From: Amycolatopsis umgeniensis
GTDB taxonomy: Bacteria; Actinomycetota; Actinomycetes; Mycobacteriales; Pseudonocardiaceae
Assembly (NCBI RefSeq): GCF_014205155.1
Contig: NZ_JACHMX010000001.1
Location: 5,084,001 to 5,148,000, forward strand
Direction: 5' to 3'
DNA length: 64,000 nucleotides
Numbering within the stretch: position 1 is the first letter of the stretch; each line of letters starts with the position of its first letter. The notes beneath the pieces were generated by a model. The model worked only from the letters and a program-made list of their open reading frames with translations, was not told where the DNA came from and ran no database searches. Positions 25,265 through 33,733 of this stretch are shown here, piece after piece. A program made the position numbers and the translations under genes.

Positions 25265-26113
25265 TCAGGGGTGGACGGAGACACCGCACCAGGCGAACGG
25301 CCGGGCGCCTTCCTCGTCCCGCCGCAGCTCCCGGACCGGACGCCAGTCGGGCAGGTGGACGACCCCGGGCTCCAGCAGCGGCCAGTCCCCGAAGAGCGGC
25401 TCGATCTCCTCGCGGTCCCGCATCCACACCGGGTTACTCGTCTTCCGGTACTGCTCGACCATCCAGCCGAGCCCGTCCGCGTCCGGACCGGTCTGCCCGC
25501 CGAAGCTCATATGCGACAGCCCCAGCCAGCTACCCGGCGCCAGCGCGTTCCGATAGGTCGCGACCAGCGCGGGCGGATCGTCGTGCGGCCCGGCGAAATG
25601 CAGCACGGCCATCATCATCAGGCAGACGGGCTGCGAGAAATCGATCAGCCGCAGCGTCTCCGGATGCCGCAGGACGTCCTTAGGCCGCCGCATGTCGGCA
25701 TGCACGATCCCGGCCCAGTCGGTCGCCTCGTGCCGCTCGAGGATCAGTTCCGCGTGCGCCACCGCCACCGGTTCGTAGTCGACGTACACGACCTTCGCCG
25801 CATCGCCCGGCTCCAGTTCCTCCTGGACGATCTCGTGCACGTTCCCGGCTGTCGGGACACCGGAACCCAGATCGACGAACTGCCGGATCCCCGCGTCCAA
25901 CGCCGCGCGCACGACGCGGTTCATGAACTCGCGGTTGTGCCGCGCGCCCGGTTTCACCCACCGCCACTGCCGTTCCAGCGCGCGGGCGAACTCGCGGTCG
26001 ACGGCCCAGTTGTGGGTTCCGCCGAGAAACCAGTCGTAGATCCTCGCCGCGGACGGCTTTTCGGTGTCGACCCCGGTCGGCGCCACCGGGGCCGTGTCAT
26101 CGTCCCTCGTCAC
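25265..26113 (-). CDS. SAM-dependent methyltransferase, DUF574 family
   Basis: This 282-residue protein matches the actinobacterial S-adenosyl methyltransferase family (Methyltransf_19/DUF574): an ARIYDWFLGGTHNWAVDREF motif near residues 23-42, the SAM-binding FVDLGSGVPTAGNVHEI near 80-96, VVYVDYEPVAVAHAE near 108-122 and a GLSHMSFGG strand near 197-205. The family occurs in large paralogue sets in Streptomyces and Amycolatopsis and its substrates are mostly unknown. It is separated from the GNAT gene at 26153 by 39 bases. Confidence 0.9.
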   Translation of the reverse strand: MTRDDDTAPVAPTGVDTEKPSAARIYDWFLGGTHNWAVDREFARALERQWRWVKPGARHNREFMNRVVRAALDAGIRQFVDLGSGVPTAGNVHEIVQEELEPGDAAKVVYVDYEPVAVAHAELILERHEATDWAGIVHADMRRPKDVLRHPETLRLIDFSQPVCLMMMAVLHFAGPHDDPPALVATYRNALAPGSWLGLSHMSFGGQTGPDADGLGWMVEQYRKTSNPVWMRDREEIEPLFGDWPLLEPGVVHLPDWRPVRELRRDEEGARPFAWCGVSVHP

Positions 26114-26152
26114 AGAAAACCCCCTGATCTTCTGCGAAAGAGCCTATCGGGA

Positions 26153-27091
26153 TCAGGGAACCGCCGGTCGCCGCTGCCAGTACGTCCACAGCGGCCGATA
26201 GCCCTGCGCGTACCAGAACGGCGTCGAGCGCGGGTTGGCCAGCGCGTGGTGCAGCAGCACGGCTTCGGTCCCGCATTCGTCGAAGATCTGGTGCGCGTGC
26301 GCGGCGAGCGCCGACCCCACCCCGCTCGATCGCGCCGGTTCGGCCACCGCCAGCGACGAAAGGTAGCCGACCCGCTCGGCCGCGACCCGGCCGCCGATCC
26401 ACGCCGTCTCGTCGGGGAACTGCACCCGCACCATGCCCAGCGGACGCCCGTATAACTCCGCGATCCACAACGTCGGGTTTTCCCGCTCCAGCTGTTTCGA
26501 CAGGTCCGCGGTGATCGCCTCCTCCGCGCCCTCGCGCAAAGTGACCGAACCGAACTGCGCGTCATAGCGCTGCAATTCCAGTTCGAGCCCGACGGCGGTT
26601 TCGAGATCATCCGCTTCGGCGGGCCGGATGTGCACCCCGGGAGTGGCGGGCGGTCCCGTCACGGCCAGCCGGTCCGCCGGACGGACCGCGATCACCAGCA
26701 CCGGAGCGAAGCCGCGGCGCAGCAATTCGGCCGAGCCGGGCGAATCGCGGCTGGGCCGCACCACGGTCGCCGCCGTTTCGACATCCCCAGGTGGGGCGAC
26801 CGTCTTCAGATGTTCATCCCATCGGGTGAGTAATGCGTCGAGGGCCTCTTCCGGACGGGGGCCGGTGAGCCGCGCTTCGAGGCGATGTTCGACGAGGGCC
26901 CGCCACGGAGAGTCAACAGAATCGGGGCCCGCTTCAGTCCGTACCGACAATCCGGCGGCGGCCGAGTCGCCCGCTGTCGCGGAGAGTGACACGGAGCCCT
27001 CGACAGGCTCCAGTGCAGGCATTTCCGGGAGCAGGGCGTCCACGGTGGCGAGCCGCTCGGCATGCCCGGCGGCGATGGCGTGGCTATTCAT
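26153..27091 (-). CDS. GNAT family N-acetyltransferase, two-domain
   Basis: This protein is 312 residues long from ATG 27091. The C-terminal half is a clear GNAT domain (VHIRPAEADDLETAVGLE, SSLAVAEPARSSGVGSAL, and a C-terminal PFWYAQGYRP). The N-terminal half looks like a degenerate second GNAT domain without an obvious acetyl-CoA motif. Longer starts up to 27202 have no better ribosome binding site. It is upstream of the methyltransferase on the same strand and may be co-transcribed. Substrate unknown. Confidence 0.78.
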   Translation of the reverse strand: MNSHAIAAGHAERLATVDALLPEMPALEPVEGSVSLSATAGDSAAAGLSVRTEAGPDSVDSPWRALVEHRLEARLTGPRPEEALDALLTRWDEHLKTVAPPGDVETAATVVRPSRDSPGSAELLRRGFAPVLVIAVRPADRLAVTGPPATPGVHIRPAEADDLETAVGLELELQRYDAQFGSVTLREGAEEAITADLSKQLERENPTLWIAELYGRPLGMVRVQFPDETAWIGGRVAAERVGYLSSLAVAEPARSSGVGSALAAHAHQIFDECGTEAVLLHHALANPRSTPFWYAQGYRPLWTYWQRRPAVP

Positions 27092-27370
27092 AGGACTATT
27101 CAAGCCCCTACTGACGGGTCCGACGGGAACTTCACGAGATTGGCCGGGGCGTGGCGCCAGGTGACTTCCGGTAGTCGGAAGGAACGCGAATAACGCTCCC
27201 ATTTCACCCCTTGGTCCACGCAGGTCAGCGCGACGCGCCCATTGTTAACCCTGGGGTGATCTCATACTGTCTCGAATGGGACTTGGGTACGCCCTCCGGG
27301 GTACTGTATTGCCCTCATCCCGAGGTCGCGGTAGGACAAGACCGGTTGGGCAGCCGGGAAGGAAGGTCGG

Positions 27371-29986
27371 ATGCCGGACACGAACGGCAGGCCCGTGAGC
27401 GCCGCACAGGCGGCACCGGGCAAGGGAGGCGCCGTTACGGAGGCTCGTACCGACGAGCGACGGTTCCGCGTCTACACCTTCGCGGTACTCACCATGGGCA
27501 TCGCCGCCGCGGCCGCGGTCAGCCTCTGGCTGGACTTCGAAGCCTCGGACGATTTGTTGTGGATCGGGCCGATCCTCGCGCTCGCGTTCCTGCTGGCCGA
27601 ACAACTCGGCATCAACGTCGACGTCCGCAGCGGCATCTCGTGGACGATCTCGTTCACCGAGATCCCCCTGGTCATCGGATTCTTCGTCGCACCGTTCGAA
27701 GTCGTCCTCGCCGCGCATCTCGCGGCGGGCATCGGAACACTGCTGGCCCGCAAGGTCGCGGGCCGCGTCCTCTACAACGCCGGCGCCTTCCTGCTGGAGA
27801 TCACCGGCGCGTTCGCCGTGGCAGGGCTGGTGAAACAGGCCTCCGGCGCCCACGACATGACCTGGATCGCCGCGCTGGCAGGCACTTTGACAGCGCCGCT
27901 GGTCAGCACGCTGCTCGCGCTCGCCGCCGTCCGCGTGCTGCGCCGCCGCATGCGGGTCAGCACCGCGATCCGGCTGACCGGCCGCATCCTCGTCGTCGGA
28001 TTCGTCAACGCTTCGGTCGGTCTTTCCGGCTATTTGGTCATTTCCGGTACGCCGAAGGCCTGGCCGCTCGTGCTGGCCGTCTTCCTCGGGCTCACCGCGT
28101 TGTACTGGGCGTACTCCGATCTGCTCCGCGAACAGCGCGACATGGAAGCACTGTCCGACGTCAGTCTCATGGTCGCAAGATCCGGCCAGCAGGCCGCCGC
28201 GCGTCCCGCGGGCCGGGCCGACGAGCTCGTCGGAGGCGTGGACGTCCGCGAGTGGGCGACCATCGCCGAACGCATCAAAGACCAGCTCGCCGCCGGCCGT
28301 GTCGTGCTCAGGCTGCGGCTGGAACCCAAGGACACCATGCGGATGGTCGTCGCGGGCGACGAGCTGCCACCCGTCGACCCGGCCGCCGACGACCCGTTGC
28401 TGCGCCTGCCCGGCGCGCACGTCCGGCACTTCCGGATCACCGAAGCCAATCCCGACGTCCGCTCCGCGCTGCTCGATCGCGGCGCGCAGGAGGCGCTGGT
28501 CGTCCCGCTGCGGAGCGCGAACCAGCTCCTCGGCGTCGTCGAAGCGCACGACAGGCTGTCCCGCTGGCGTGGTTTCGGCAAGTACGACGTCCAACTGCTC
28601 GGCACGATGGCCAGCCACCTCGCGACCTCGCTGGACAACCGGCGCCTGCTCGCGACCCTGCGCCACGACGCCTACCACGATCCGCTGACCGGTCTGCTCA
28701 ACCGGCCGGGCTTCCGGCAGGTCGCCAAGGAACCGTTGCGGGAACAGGTCGACGCGGTCGTGCTGCGAGTCGACCTCGACGTCTTCTCCACCGTCAGCGA
28801 CGCACTCGGTTACGTGTGGGCCGATCGGATGGTCATCGCCGCGGGCCGCCGGATCCGCGACGCGCTCGGCCCCGACGTCCCGCTCGCCAGGCTCGAAGGC
28901 GCGTCCTTCGCGGCGCTCCTCGTCGGCTGCGCGCCGGAACGCGCCCAGGCCGCCGCGGAACTGCTCCGCGCGGAACTCGTCGCCCCGTACCCGGTGGACC
29001 GGCTCTCCGTCGAAGCCAACGCGATGATCGGCTACGCCACGTCCTCGGCGGAAGACGACGACCAGGTCGACGTCGACGGGCTCCTGCAGCGCGCTGACGT
29101 CGCCGTCCGCGCGACCAAGGGCGGTGAAGAGGTCCGCGGCTACATGGCCAGCATGGGCCAGATCTTCATGCGCCGGTTCCAGATGGTCACGCAGTTCCGG
29201 CAGTCGCTCGAAGAAGGCCAGCTGAGCGTCCACTACCAGCCGAAGATCACCTTGCCGAACAGGCAGATCCAGGGTGTCGAGGCGCTGGTGCGCTGGGTGC
29301 ACCCGGAGTTCGGCAGGCTCGGCCCGGACGAGTTCGTGCCGGCGATCGAAGCGGCGGGCCTCATCGGCGTCCTGACGTCCTTCGTCCTCGAAGAGTCGCT
29401 GAAGCGCGTGCGGAAGTGGCTCGACGAGGGTCTGCGCATCTCGGCGGCGGTCAACCTGTCGGTGCGGAACCTGGCCGACGAGGACTTCCCGACGAAGGTC
29501 GCGCGCGAACTCGACCGCTTCGGCATCCCGCCCGAGCTGCTCACCTTCGAGCTGACCGAATCCGGTGTGATGTCCGACCCGCAGAAGGCGCTGCCGATCC
29601 TGCGGGAGCTGCACTCGCTGGGCATCGTGCTCGCCGTCGACGACTTCGGCACCGGGTACTCGTCGCTGGCCTACCTGCGGCAGCTCCCGGTCGACCAGGT
29701 CAAGATCGACAAGAGCTTCGTCCTCGGCATGGGCACCGACCTCGGCGACCTCGCCGTCGTGCGTTCCATCGTCGAACTGGGCCACTCGCTCGGCCTCACG
29801 GTCGTGGCGGAGGGCGTCGAGGAGGACGTCGCGAGGGATCAGCTCGAGGCGATGGGATGTGACGTGGCACAGGGCTACCTCATCTCGCGTCCGCTGCCGG
29901 AGGATCGCCTGGAGGCGTGGTTGCAGGCCCGTACGGCGCGCTCGCCGGGACGCCACTCCGAGACCGTCTTGACCCTGCTGACCTGA
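27371..29986 (+). CDS. Membrane GGDEF-EAL protein, probable c-di-GMP phosphodiesterase
   Basis: This 871-residue protein has an N-terminal membrane domain with about six to seven hydrophobic segments (residues 35-240), a GAF-like region (about 270-420), a GGDEF domain and an EAL domain. The GGDEF signature is degenerate (LEGASF near residue 508 in place of GGDEF), so cyclase activity is unlikely. The EAL domain is intact: VEALVRWVHP near 635, the ELTESG motif, DDFGTGYSSLAYLRQLPVDQ, and KIDKSFV. It probably hydrolyses c-di-GMP. It starts at ATG 27371 behind GGGAAGGAAGG. The 279-base gap before it shows no clear promoter and no other gene. Confidence 0.9.
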   Translation: MPDTNGRPVSAAQAAPGKGGAVTEARTDERRFRVYTFAVLTMGIAAAAAVSLWLDFEASDDLLWIGPILALAFLLAEQLGINVDVRSGISWTISFTEIPLVIGFFVAPFEVVLAAHLAAGIGTLLARKVAGRVLYNAGAFLLEITGAFAVAGLVKQASGAHDMTWIAALAGTLTAPLVSTLLALAAVRVLRRRMRVSTAIRLTGRILVVGFVNASVGLSGYLVISGTPKAWPLVLAVFLGLTALYWAYSDLLREQRDMEALSDVSLMVARSGQQAAARPAGRADELVGGVDVREWATIAERIKDQLAAGRVVLRLRLEPKDTMRMVVAGDELPPVDPAADDPLLRLPGAHVRHFRITEANPDVRSALLDRGAQEALVVPLRSANQLLGVVEAHDRLSRWRGFGKYDVQLLGTMASHLATSLDNRRLLATLRHDAYHDPLTGLLNRPGFRQVAKEPLREQVDAVVLRVDLDVFSTVSDALGYVWADRMVIAAGRRIRDALGPDVPLARLEGASFAALLVGCAPERAQAAAELLRAELVAPYPVDRLSVEANAMIGYATSSAEDDDQVDVDGLLQRADVAVRATKGGEEVRGYMASMGQIFMRRFQMVTQFRQSLEEGQLSVHYQPKITLPNRQIQGVEALVRWVHPEFGRLGPDEFVPAIEAAGLIGVLTSFVLEESLKRVRKWLDEGLRISAAVNLSVRNLADEDFPTKVARELDRFGIPPELLTFELTESGVMSDPQKALPILRELHSLGIVLAVDDFGTGYSSLAYLRQLPVDQVKIDKSFVLGMGTDLGDLAVVRSIVELGHSLGLTVVAEGVEEDVARDQLEAMGCDVAQGYLISRPLPEDRLEAWLQARTARSPGRHSETVLTLLT

Positions 29987-30067
29987 GGTTTTGCGCTAAA
30001 GTGACCCCTCCTTCACGGGGCTCACGGAGGTGTTGCTAATCTTTCCAAGTCCTCGCGAGAGGGCAAG

Positions 30068-30140
30068 GCCCCTTTAGCTCAGTCGGTAGAGCGTTTCCAT
30101 GGTAAGGAAAAGGTCTACGGTTCGATTCCGTAAAGGGGCT
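30068..30140 (+). tRNA. tRNA-Thr (GGT)
   Basis: Acceptor arms GCCCCTT (30068-30074) and AAGGGGC (30133-30139) pair, with discriminator T. The anticodon loop ATGGTAA gives GGT at 30101-30103. The T-loop reads GGTTCGATTCC. It is the first of a tRNA pair before rpmG. Confidence 0.95.
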
Positions 30141-30148
30141 CGCTACCT

Positions 30149-30178
30149 TAACCGCGTCACGCAAGCGTGTCGCGGTTA
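30149..30178 (+). other. Hairpin between tRNA-Thr and tRNA-Met
   Basis: TAACCGCG (30149-30156) pairs with CGCGGTTA (30171-30178), with an inner CACGC/GCGTG stem. It may be a processing or weak termination site between the two tRNAs. Confidence 0.45.
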
Positions 30179-30190
30179 GGGGTATGTAAG

Positions 30191-30263
30191 GGCGGTGTAG
30201 CTCAGCTGGCAGAGCAAGCGGCTCATAATCGCTGTGTCGCCGGTTCAAGTCCGGCCACCGCTA
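30191..30263 (+). tRNA. tRNA-Met elongator (CAT)
   Basis: Acceptor arms GGCGGTG (30191-30197) and CACCGCT (30256-30262) pair with a G-T closing pair; discriminator A. The anticodon loop CTCATAA gives CAT at 30224-30226. GGTTCAAGTCC forms the T-loop. The G1 start marks an elongator, not an initiator. Confidence 0.92.
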
Positions 30264-30308
30264 CGCGGTAATCCTGGGTATCCCAGGCCTAGTAGAGAAG
30301 GAAATGCT

Positions 30309-30473
30309 GTGGCTGCCACTGACGTGCGACCGAAGATCACGCTCGCGTGTGAGGAGTGCAAGCACCGCAACTACATCACCAAGAAGAACCGGCGCAACAA
30401 CCCGGATCGCCTGGAGATGAAGAAGTTCTGCCCGAACTGCGGTACGCACCGGACTCACAAAGAGACCCGCTGA
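30309..30473 (+). CDS. rpmG: 50S ribosomal protein L33
   Basis: This 54-residue protein starts at GTG 30309 behind GAGAAGGA. It has the four-Cys zinc ribbon (CEEC at 14-17 and CPNC at 41-44), so it is the zinc-containing (C+) L33 form. Actinobacteria usually have a second Cys-less L33 elsewhere, and zinc starvation shifts between them. It is followed by a strong terminator. Confidence 0.97.
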   Translation: MAATDVRPKITLACEECKHRNYITKKNRRNNPDRLEMKKFCPNCGTHRTHKETR

Positions 30474-30500
30474 GCGTCTAGCGGTTCTACCTGTCTTACC

Positions 30501-30540
30501 CCGAAGCCGTCCTGGTCACCAGGGCGGCTTCGGTATTTTC
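30501..30540 (+). terminator. rpmG terminator
   Basis: Arms 30501-30516 and 30518-30533 form a 16-bp stem (CCGAAGCCGTCCTGGT with one G-T), followed by TATTTTC. Confidence 0.75.
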
Positions 30541-30561
30541 CGGGTTGGGTAGCCTGCTCGG

Positions 30562-31011
30562 GTGGCCTTGGATCAGTCGTTCACCGGGCGGGCGTACCCG
30601 CCGACCAGTACCTATGAAGTGAGTCGCGAGAAGATCCGGGAGTTCGCCGACGCGCTCGGCGACGCGAACCCGCTCTACCGCGAGACCGAAGCGGCGAAGG
30701 CGGCCGGCTACCCCGACGTCATCGCGCCGCCGACGTTCCTCACGATCATCAACCTCGCCTCGATCAACGCGATCGTCTCGGACCCCGAGCTGGGCCTGGA
30801 CTATTCGCGGATGGTCCACGGCGACCAGCGGTTCACCTACACGCGGCCGGTGCACGCGGGCGACGTCCTGTCGCTCACCACGTACATCGACAACATCATG
30901 ACCCGCGCCGGGAACGACTTCATCAACCTGCGCGCCGAGATCTCCGGCGCCGACGGCGGCCCGATCGCCACCACGTACGCCCAGCTCGTGGTCCGAGGGG
31001 AGGGCGCGTGA
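30562..31011 (+). CDS. hadA: MaoC-like dehydratase subunit HadA
   Basis: This 149-residue hotdog protein corresponds to HadA of the (3R)-hydroxyacyl-ACP dehydratase. It has GDANPLYRE near residues 33-41, matching the hydratase-2 motif but with Tyr instead of His, as in the non-catalytic, substrate-binding HadA. It starts at GTG 30562 and overlaps hadB by GTGA. The gene order rpmG-hadA-hadB follows the mycobacterial one. Amycolatopsis lacks mycolic acids, so the role is probably in general fatty acid or polyketide elongation. Confidence 0.85.
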   Translation: MALDQSFTGRAYPPTSTYEVSREKIREFADALGDANPLYRETEAAKAAGYPDVIAPPTFLTIINLASINAIVSDPELGLDYSRMVHGDQRFTYTRPVHAGDVLSLTTYIDNIMTRAGNDFINLRAEISGADGGPIATTYAQLVVRGEGA

Positions 31012-31412
31012 GCACGTTCACCGTCGGAGAAGAACTGGCGCCGCTGACCATCGACGTCACCAGGGACCAGCTGGTGCGCTACGCGGGCGCTTCATTGGAC
31101 TTCAACCCCATCCACTGGAACGAGGCCTTCGCCAAGGAGGTCGGCCTGCCGGACGTCATCGCGCACGGCATGCTCACCATGGCGCTCGGGGCGCGGCTCG
31201 TCACCGACTGGCTCGGCGACCCCGGCCGCCTCATCGACTACTTCGCGCGCTTCACGCGCCCCGTGGTCGTGCCGAACGACGGCGCGGCGAGGATCGAGTT
31301 CACCGGGAAGGTCGCCGTGGTCAACGACGACGGCACCGCGCGGATCGACATCACCGCCAAGTTCGACGGCAAGGCCGTCCTCGGGAAGGCCCAAGCGGTC
31401 GTCCGAGCGTGA
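31008..31412 (+). CDS. hadB: MaoC-like dehydratase subunit HadB
   Basis: This 134-residue hotdog protein is the catalytic partner of HadA. The hydratase-2 motif SLDFNPIHWNEAFAKE near residues 30-45 carries the catalytic Asp and His, and is followed by LPDVIAHGMLTMALG. It forms a heterodimer with HadA that dehydrates (3R)-hydroxyacyl-ACP in the cytoplasm. It is coupled to hadA (GTGA at 31008). A third subunit gene, hadC, is not present here. Confidence 0.9.
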   Translation: MSTFTVGEELAPLTIDVTRDQLVRYAGASLDFNPIHWNEAFAKEVGLPDVIAHGMLTMALGARLVTDWLGDPGRLIDYFARFTRPVVVPNDGAARIEFTGKVAVVNDDGTARIDITAKFDGKAVLGKAQAVVRA

Positions 31413-31423
31413 CCTGACCCCGC

Positions 31424-31539
31424 ACTCGCGTGATCAGACCCGGATCTCGCGTGATCAGACGCGGATCTCTCGTGTGCGGTGTCTGATCACGCGAGTCACG
31501 GATCTGATCACGCGAGTCCCGCGCCTGATCACGCGAGTC
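31424..31539. repeat. Cluster of five TGATCACGCGAG repeats
   Basis: Two forward copies (31424-31439 and 31444-31460) face three reverse copies (31481-31497, 31502-31518, 31523-31539). All share the 12-base core CTCGCGTGATCA or its complement. Copies at the ends could pair into long hairpins. The last copy overlaps the stop codon of the SGNH gene by two bases. They may act as a complex terminator between the convergent hadB and SGNH genes or as protein binding sites. Confidence 0.85.
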
Positions 31540-32443
31540 ACGCGACCTTCAGCAGCTTCACGATGACCTCCGCCATGCCTTCCTCGCCCCGGGCGTTCGG
31601 GTGCAGCGGCGCCGCGGGGACCGCGGGCGCGGGCCCCTCGACCCACCGCCGGTTCGCGGCGCTGCACATGTCCCGCCCCTTGCTGGCGGTCGACATGTCG
31701 GCGAAGCCCGCTTCGTGCTCCTTCGCCGTCTCCTCCAACGCGGTGTTCAGCCGCTCCAGCGAGTCGCGGAAGTAGGCGACGTCCCCCGCACCGACCGGCA
31801 GGACCGGCCAGCAGCCGGCGTCGTCGTCCGGAAGCACCGTCGGGTAGCCGACGACCACGACGCGTGCTTTGGACGCCCTGGAGCGGATCTCGTCCAAGAT
31901 CCCGCCGAGCCGGTCCGCCGCGGCGGTGATCCGCTCGGCGAGCTGGTCGCGTCCGCCCATCGTCAGCCGGGTCTTACAAGGCGAAGCGGTCTGAAGTTGC
32001 GTCGCGCACTCGCTCGCGAAGCCGACGAAGCCCACGTCGTTGCCGCCGATCCCGACGGTCACCAGCGTCGTGTCGCCATTGATCGCGTCGAGCTGCGGAG
32101 CGTTCGTGCCGTCGCGCGTCTTCTGCTCGCCGGTGAGGTGCTCGGTCGTGGCGCCGCCGCAGCTGACATCGGCGAACTGCGCCGGCCGCAGCTTCGCGGC
32201 GAGCAGGCTCGGGTAGTTGTTGTCCGAGCGGTCGCAGCCCACCGGTGTGCCCACGGGCCGCCCGGTGCCCGGCGAGGCCGTATAGGAGTCACCCAGGGCC
32301 ACATATCGGCCCGAGCCATCCGAAGTGGTGACCCCCGCTGGTGTCACCGATGTCCCTCGCTCCCACAGGTGGTAAGCGATCCCCAGGACGGATAGCACGA
32401 TCACCAGGAACAGACAGCCGCCGCCAGTTCTCCGCTGCGTCAC
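31538..32443 (-). CDS. SGNH/GDSL hydrolase, membrane-anchored or secreted
   Basis: This 301-residue protein has an N-terminal hydrophobic segment (about residues 9-25) that anchors or exports it. The esterase blocks are present: GDSY near residue 50 with the catalytic Ser, VSCGGATT near 93, GIGGNDV near 130, and the catalytic His in HPNARGEEGMA near 278. Several Cys residues suggest disulfides outside the membrane. It probably acts on an ester in the cell envelope or medium. It is convergent with hadB. Confidence 0.88.
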   Translation of the reverse strand: MTQRRTGGGCLFLVIVLSVLGIAYHLWERGTSVTPAGVTTSDGSGRYVALGDSYTASPGTGRPVGTPVGCDRSDNNYPSLLAAKLRPAQFADVSCGGATTEHLTGEQKTRDGTNAPQLDAINGDTTLVTVGIGGNDVGFVGFASECATQLQTASPCKTRLTMGGRDQLAERITAAADRLGGILDEIRSRASKARVVVVGYPTVLPDDDAGCWPVLPVGAGDVAYFRDSLERLNTALEETAKEHEAGFADMSTASKGRDMCSAANRRWVEGPAPAVPAAPLHPNARGEEGMAEVIVKLLKVA

Positions 32444-32587
32444 CCGTTCGTTGTACGCGACCAGGGTCGCGTTGTCATGGGTCCGACCGTCGGTGAACTA
32501 CGCGTGAACGGGTGATCACCGGTTGCCTGAGACGTGGATCACGTTCAGGGTGGGGCTCGTACCTAGCCCCGAGGAAAGGCGAATGAC

Positions 32588-32803
32588 GTGAGCCTGAACT
32601 TGAACAAGCTGGTCGACAAGGCGTGGGAGGACAAGAGCATCAACGAGCTGCTGGACGCTCCGCCGTCCGCGCTCGAGGGCTTGACCAAGAAGCACGACGA
32701 AGTCCTCGCGGAACTCAAGATCAAGACCGTCCGCGACCTCGGCAACTGGAAGTACGCCGCGAAGGCGCACGCCCTCGTGCAGCTCGCCGACGGCGAATCC
32801 TGA
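32588..32803 (+). CDS. Conserved small protein of unknown function
   Basis: This 71-residue protein starts at GTG 32588 with GAGGAAAGG upstream. The sequence is two helical units ending in EVLAELKIKTVRDLGNWKYA, reminiscent of a helix-hairpin-helix DNA-binding fold. The composition is protein-like and the start has a good ribosome binding site. It is cytoplasmic, with unknown role. The 144-base gap upstream holds a palindrome ACGTGGATCACGT at 32532-32544. Confidence 0.7.
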   Translation: MSLNLNKLVDKAWEDKSINELLDAPPSALEGLTKKHDEVLAELKIKTVRDLGNWKYAAKAHALVQLADGES

Positions 32804-32807
32804 CCCT

Positions 32808-32840
32808 CTGAAGGCCCTTCCCGCCGGGGAGGGCCTTCAG
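32808..32840. terminator. Bidirectional hairpin terminator
   Basis: Arms 32808-32818 and 32830-32840 form an 11-bp stem (CTGAAGGCCCT), extended by TCCC/GGGA. It separates the convergent small gene and LLM gene and carries the AAGGCC arm motif seen in other gene-end hairpins. Confidence 0.7.
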
Positions 32841-33733
32841 TCCTTCGGAACGAGAGCGCGCAGCTCGGCGGCGAGATCGAGGGCGTGGCTGACGTCCCGT
32901 GCGAGGTAGTGCGGGTCGACGAAGGCTTCGGTGACCCCGGTTTCGGCGGCCGCTTCCAGCGTCGCCGCGACGTCCCCGAGATCGGTGCCCGGCTTCGGGT
33001 TGATCCGCAGTACCCGTCGCAGCGTGCCGGGGTCGCGGCCCGCCTTCTCCGCCGAGCTCACCACGGTTTCCCAGAGCTTCGCGAGGTAGGGCGCGGGCAA
33101 ACCGGCGGGCAACCAGCCGTCCGCGCGGCGTCCGACGCGGTCCAGCGCCGCGGCCGAGCGTCCGCCCAGCAACACCGGCGGATGCGGGCTCTGCGCCGGT
33201 CGCAGTCCCACCTTCGACTCCGGGATCCGCCAGCGTTCGCCCTCGTGCTCGAGCGGGTCGCCGGTCCAGAACTTCCGAAGGACGTCGAGGAGCTCCTCCA
33301 GTTGCCTGCCGCGCCCCTGCCAGGGAGTGCCTGTCGCGGTGTACTCGTCGCGAAGCCATCCGGTGCCCAGCCCGACGTCCAGACGGCCTCCGCTCACTTG
33401 ATCCAGCGAAGTGAGCATCCGGGCGAGCACCACGGCCGGATACACCGTCCCGGTGAGCGTGCTGGTGCCGAGCCGGACGTTCTTCGTGACGCTCGCGGCC
33501 ACCGTCAGCAGGATCAGCGGATCGGCGAAGGTGACGAATTCGGGCGGGTACGGCCGTTCCGGCGTGCCGCCGGGATAGAAGTCCGACGGCGAAACCGGGG
33601 CCAGCACCCGATCCCCGACCCACAAGGACTCGTACCCGAGTTCCTCGGCGGCACTGGCGAAACCCGTGACGGCACCCAAGGACGCCAGAGGACCGTACTG
33701 CGGAAGGGCGATTCCCAGGCGCATCGCGGTCAC
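32837..33733 (-). CDS. LLM class F420-dependent oxidoreductase
   Basis: This 298-residue TIM-barrel protein has [15 protein letters not shown] at the N-terminus, [12 protein letters not shown] near residue 35, [18 protein letters not shown] near 110 and a [17 protein letters not shown] strand near 185. It resembles F420-dependent LLM reductases such as TIGR03619-type proteins. Its GTG start overlaps the aspC stop codon (GTGA at 33730), so the two are coupled; an internal ATG at 33724 is an alternative start. Substrate unknown. Confidence 0.85.
   Translation of the reverse strand: MTAMRLGIALPQYGPLASLGAVTGFASAAEELGYESLWVGDRVLAPVSPSDFYPGGTPERPYPPEFVTFADPLILLTVAASVTKNVRLGTSTLTGTVYPAVVLARMLTSLDQVSGGRLDVGLGTGWLRDEYTATGTPWQGRGRQLEELLDVLRKFWTGDPLEHEGERWRIPESKVGLRPAQSPHPPVLLGGRSAAALDRVGRRADGWLPAGLPAPYLAKLWETVVSSAEKAGRDPGTLRRVLRINPKPGTDLGDVAATLEAAAETGVTEAFVDPHYLARDVSHALDLAAELRALVPKD

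Noticed and set aside
27245..29956. A 903-residue open frame antisense to the GGDEF-EAL gene
   Set aside because: It lies opposite a clear gene with intact domains and has only low-complexity Arg/Glu/Asp-rich sequence.
31424..31539. CRISPR array
   Set aside because: The repeats are short, mixed in orientation and have no regular spacers; no cas genes are present.
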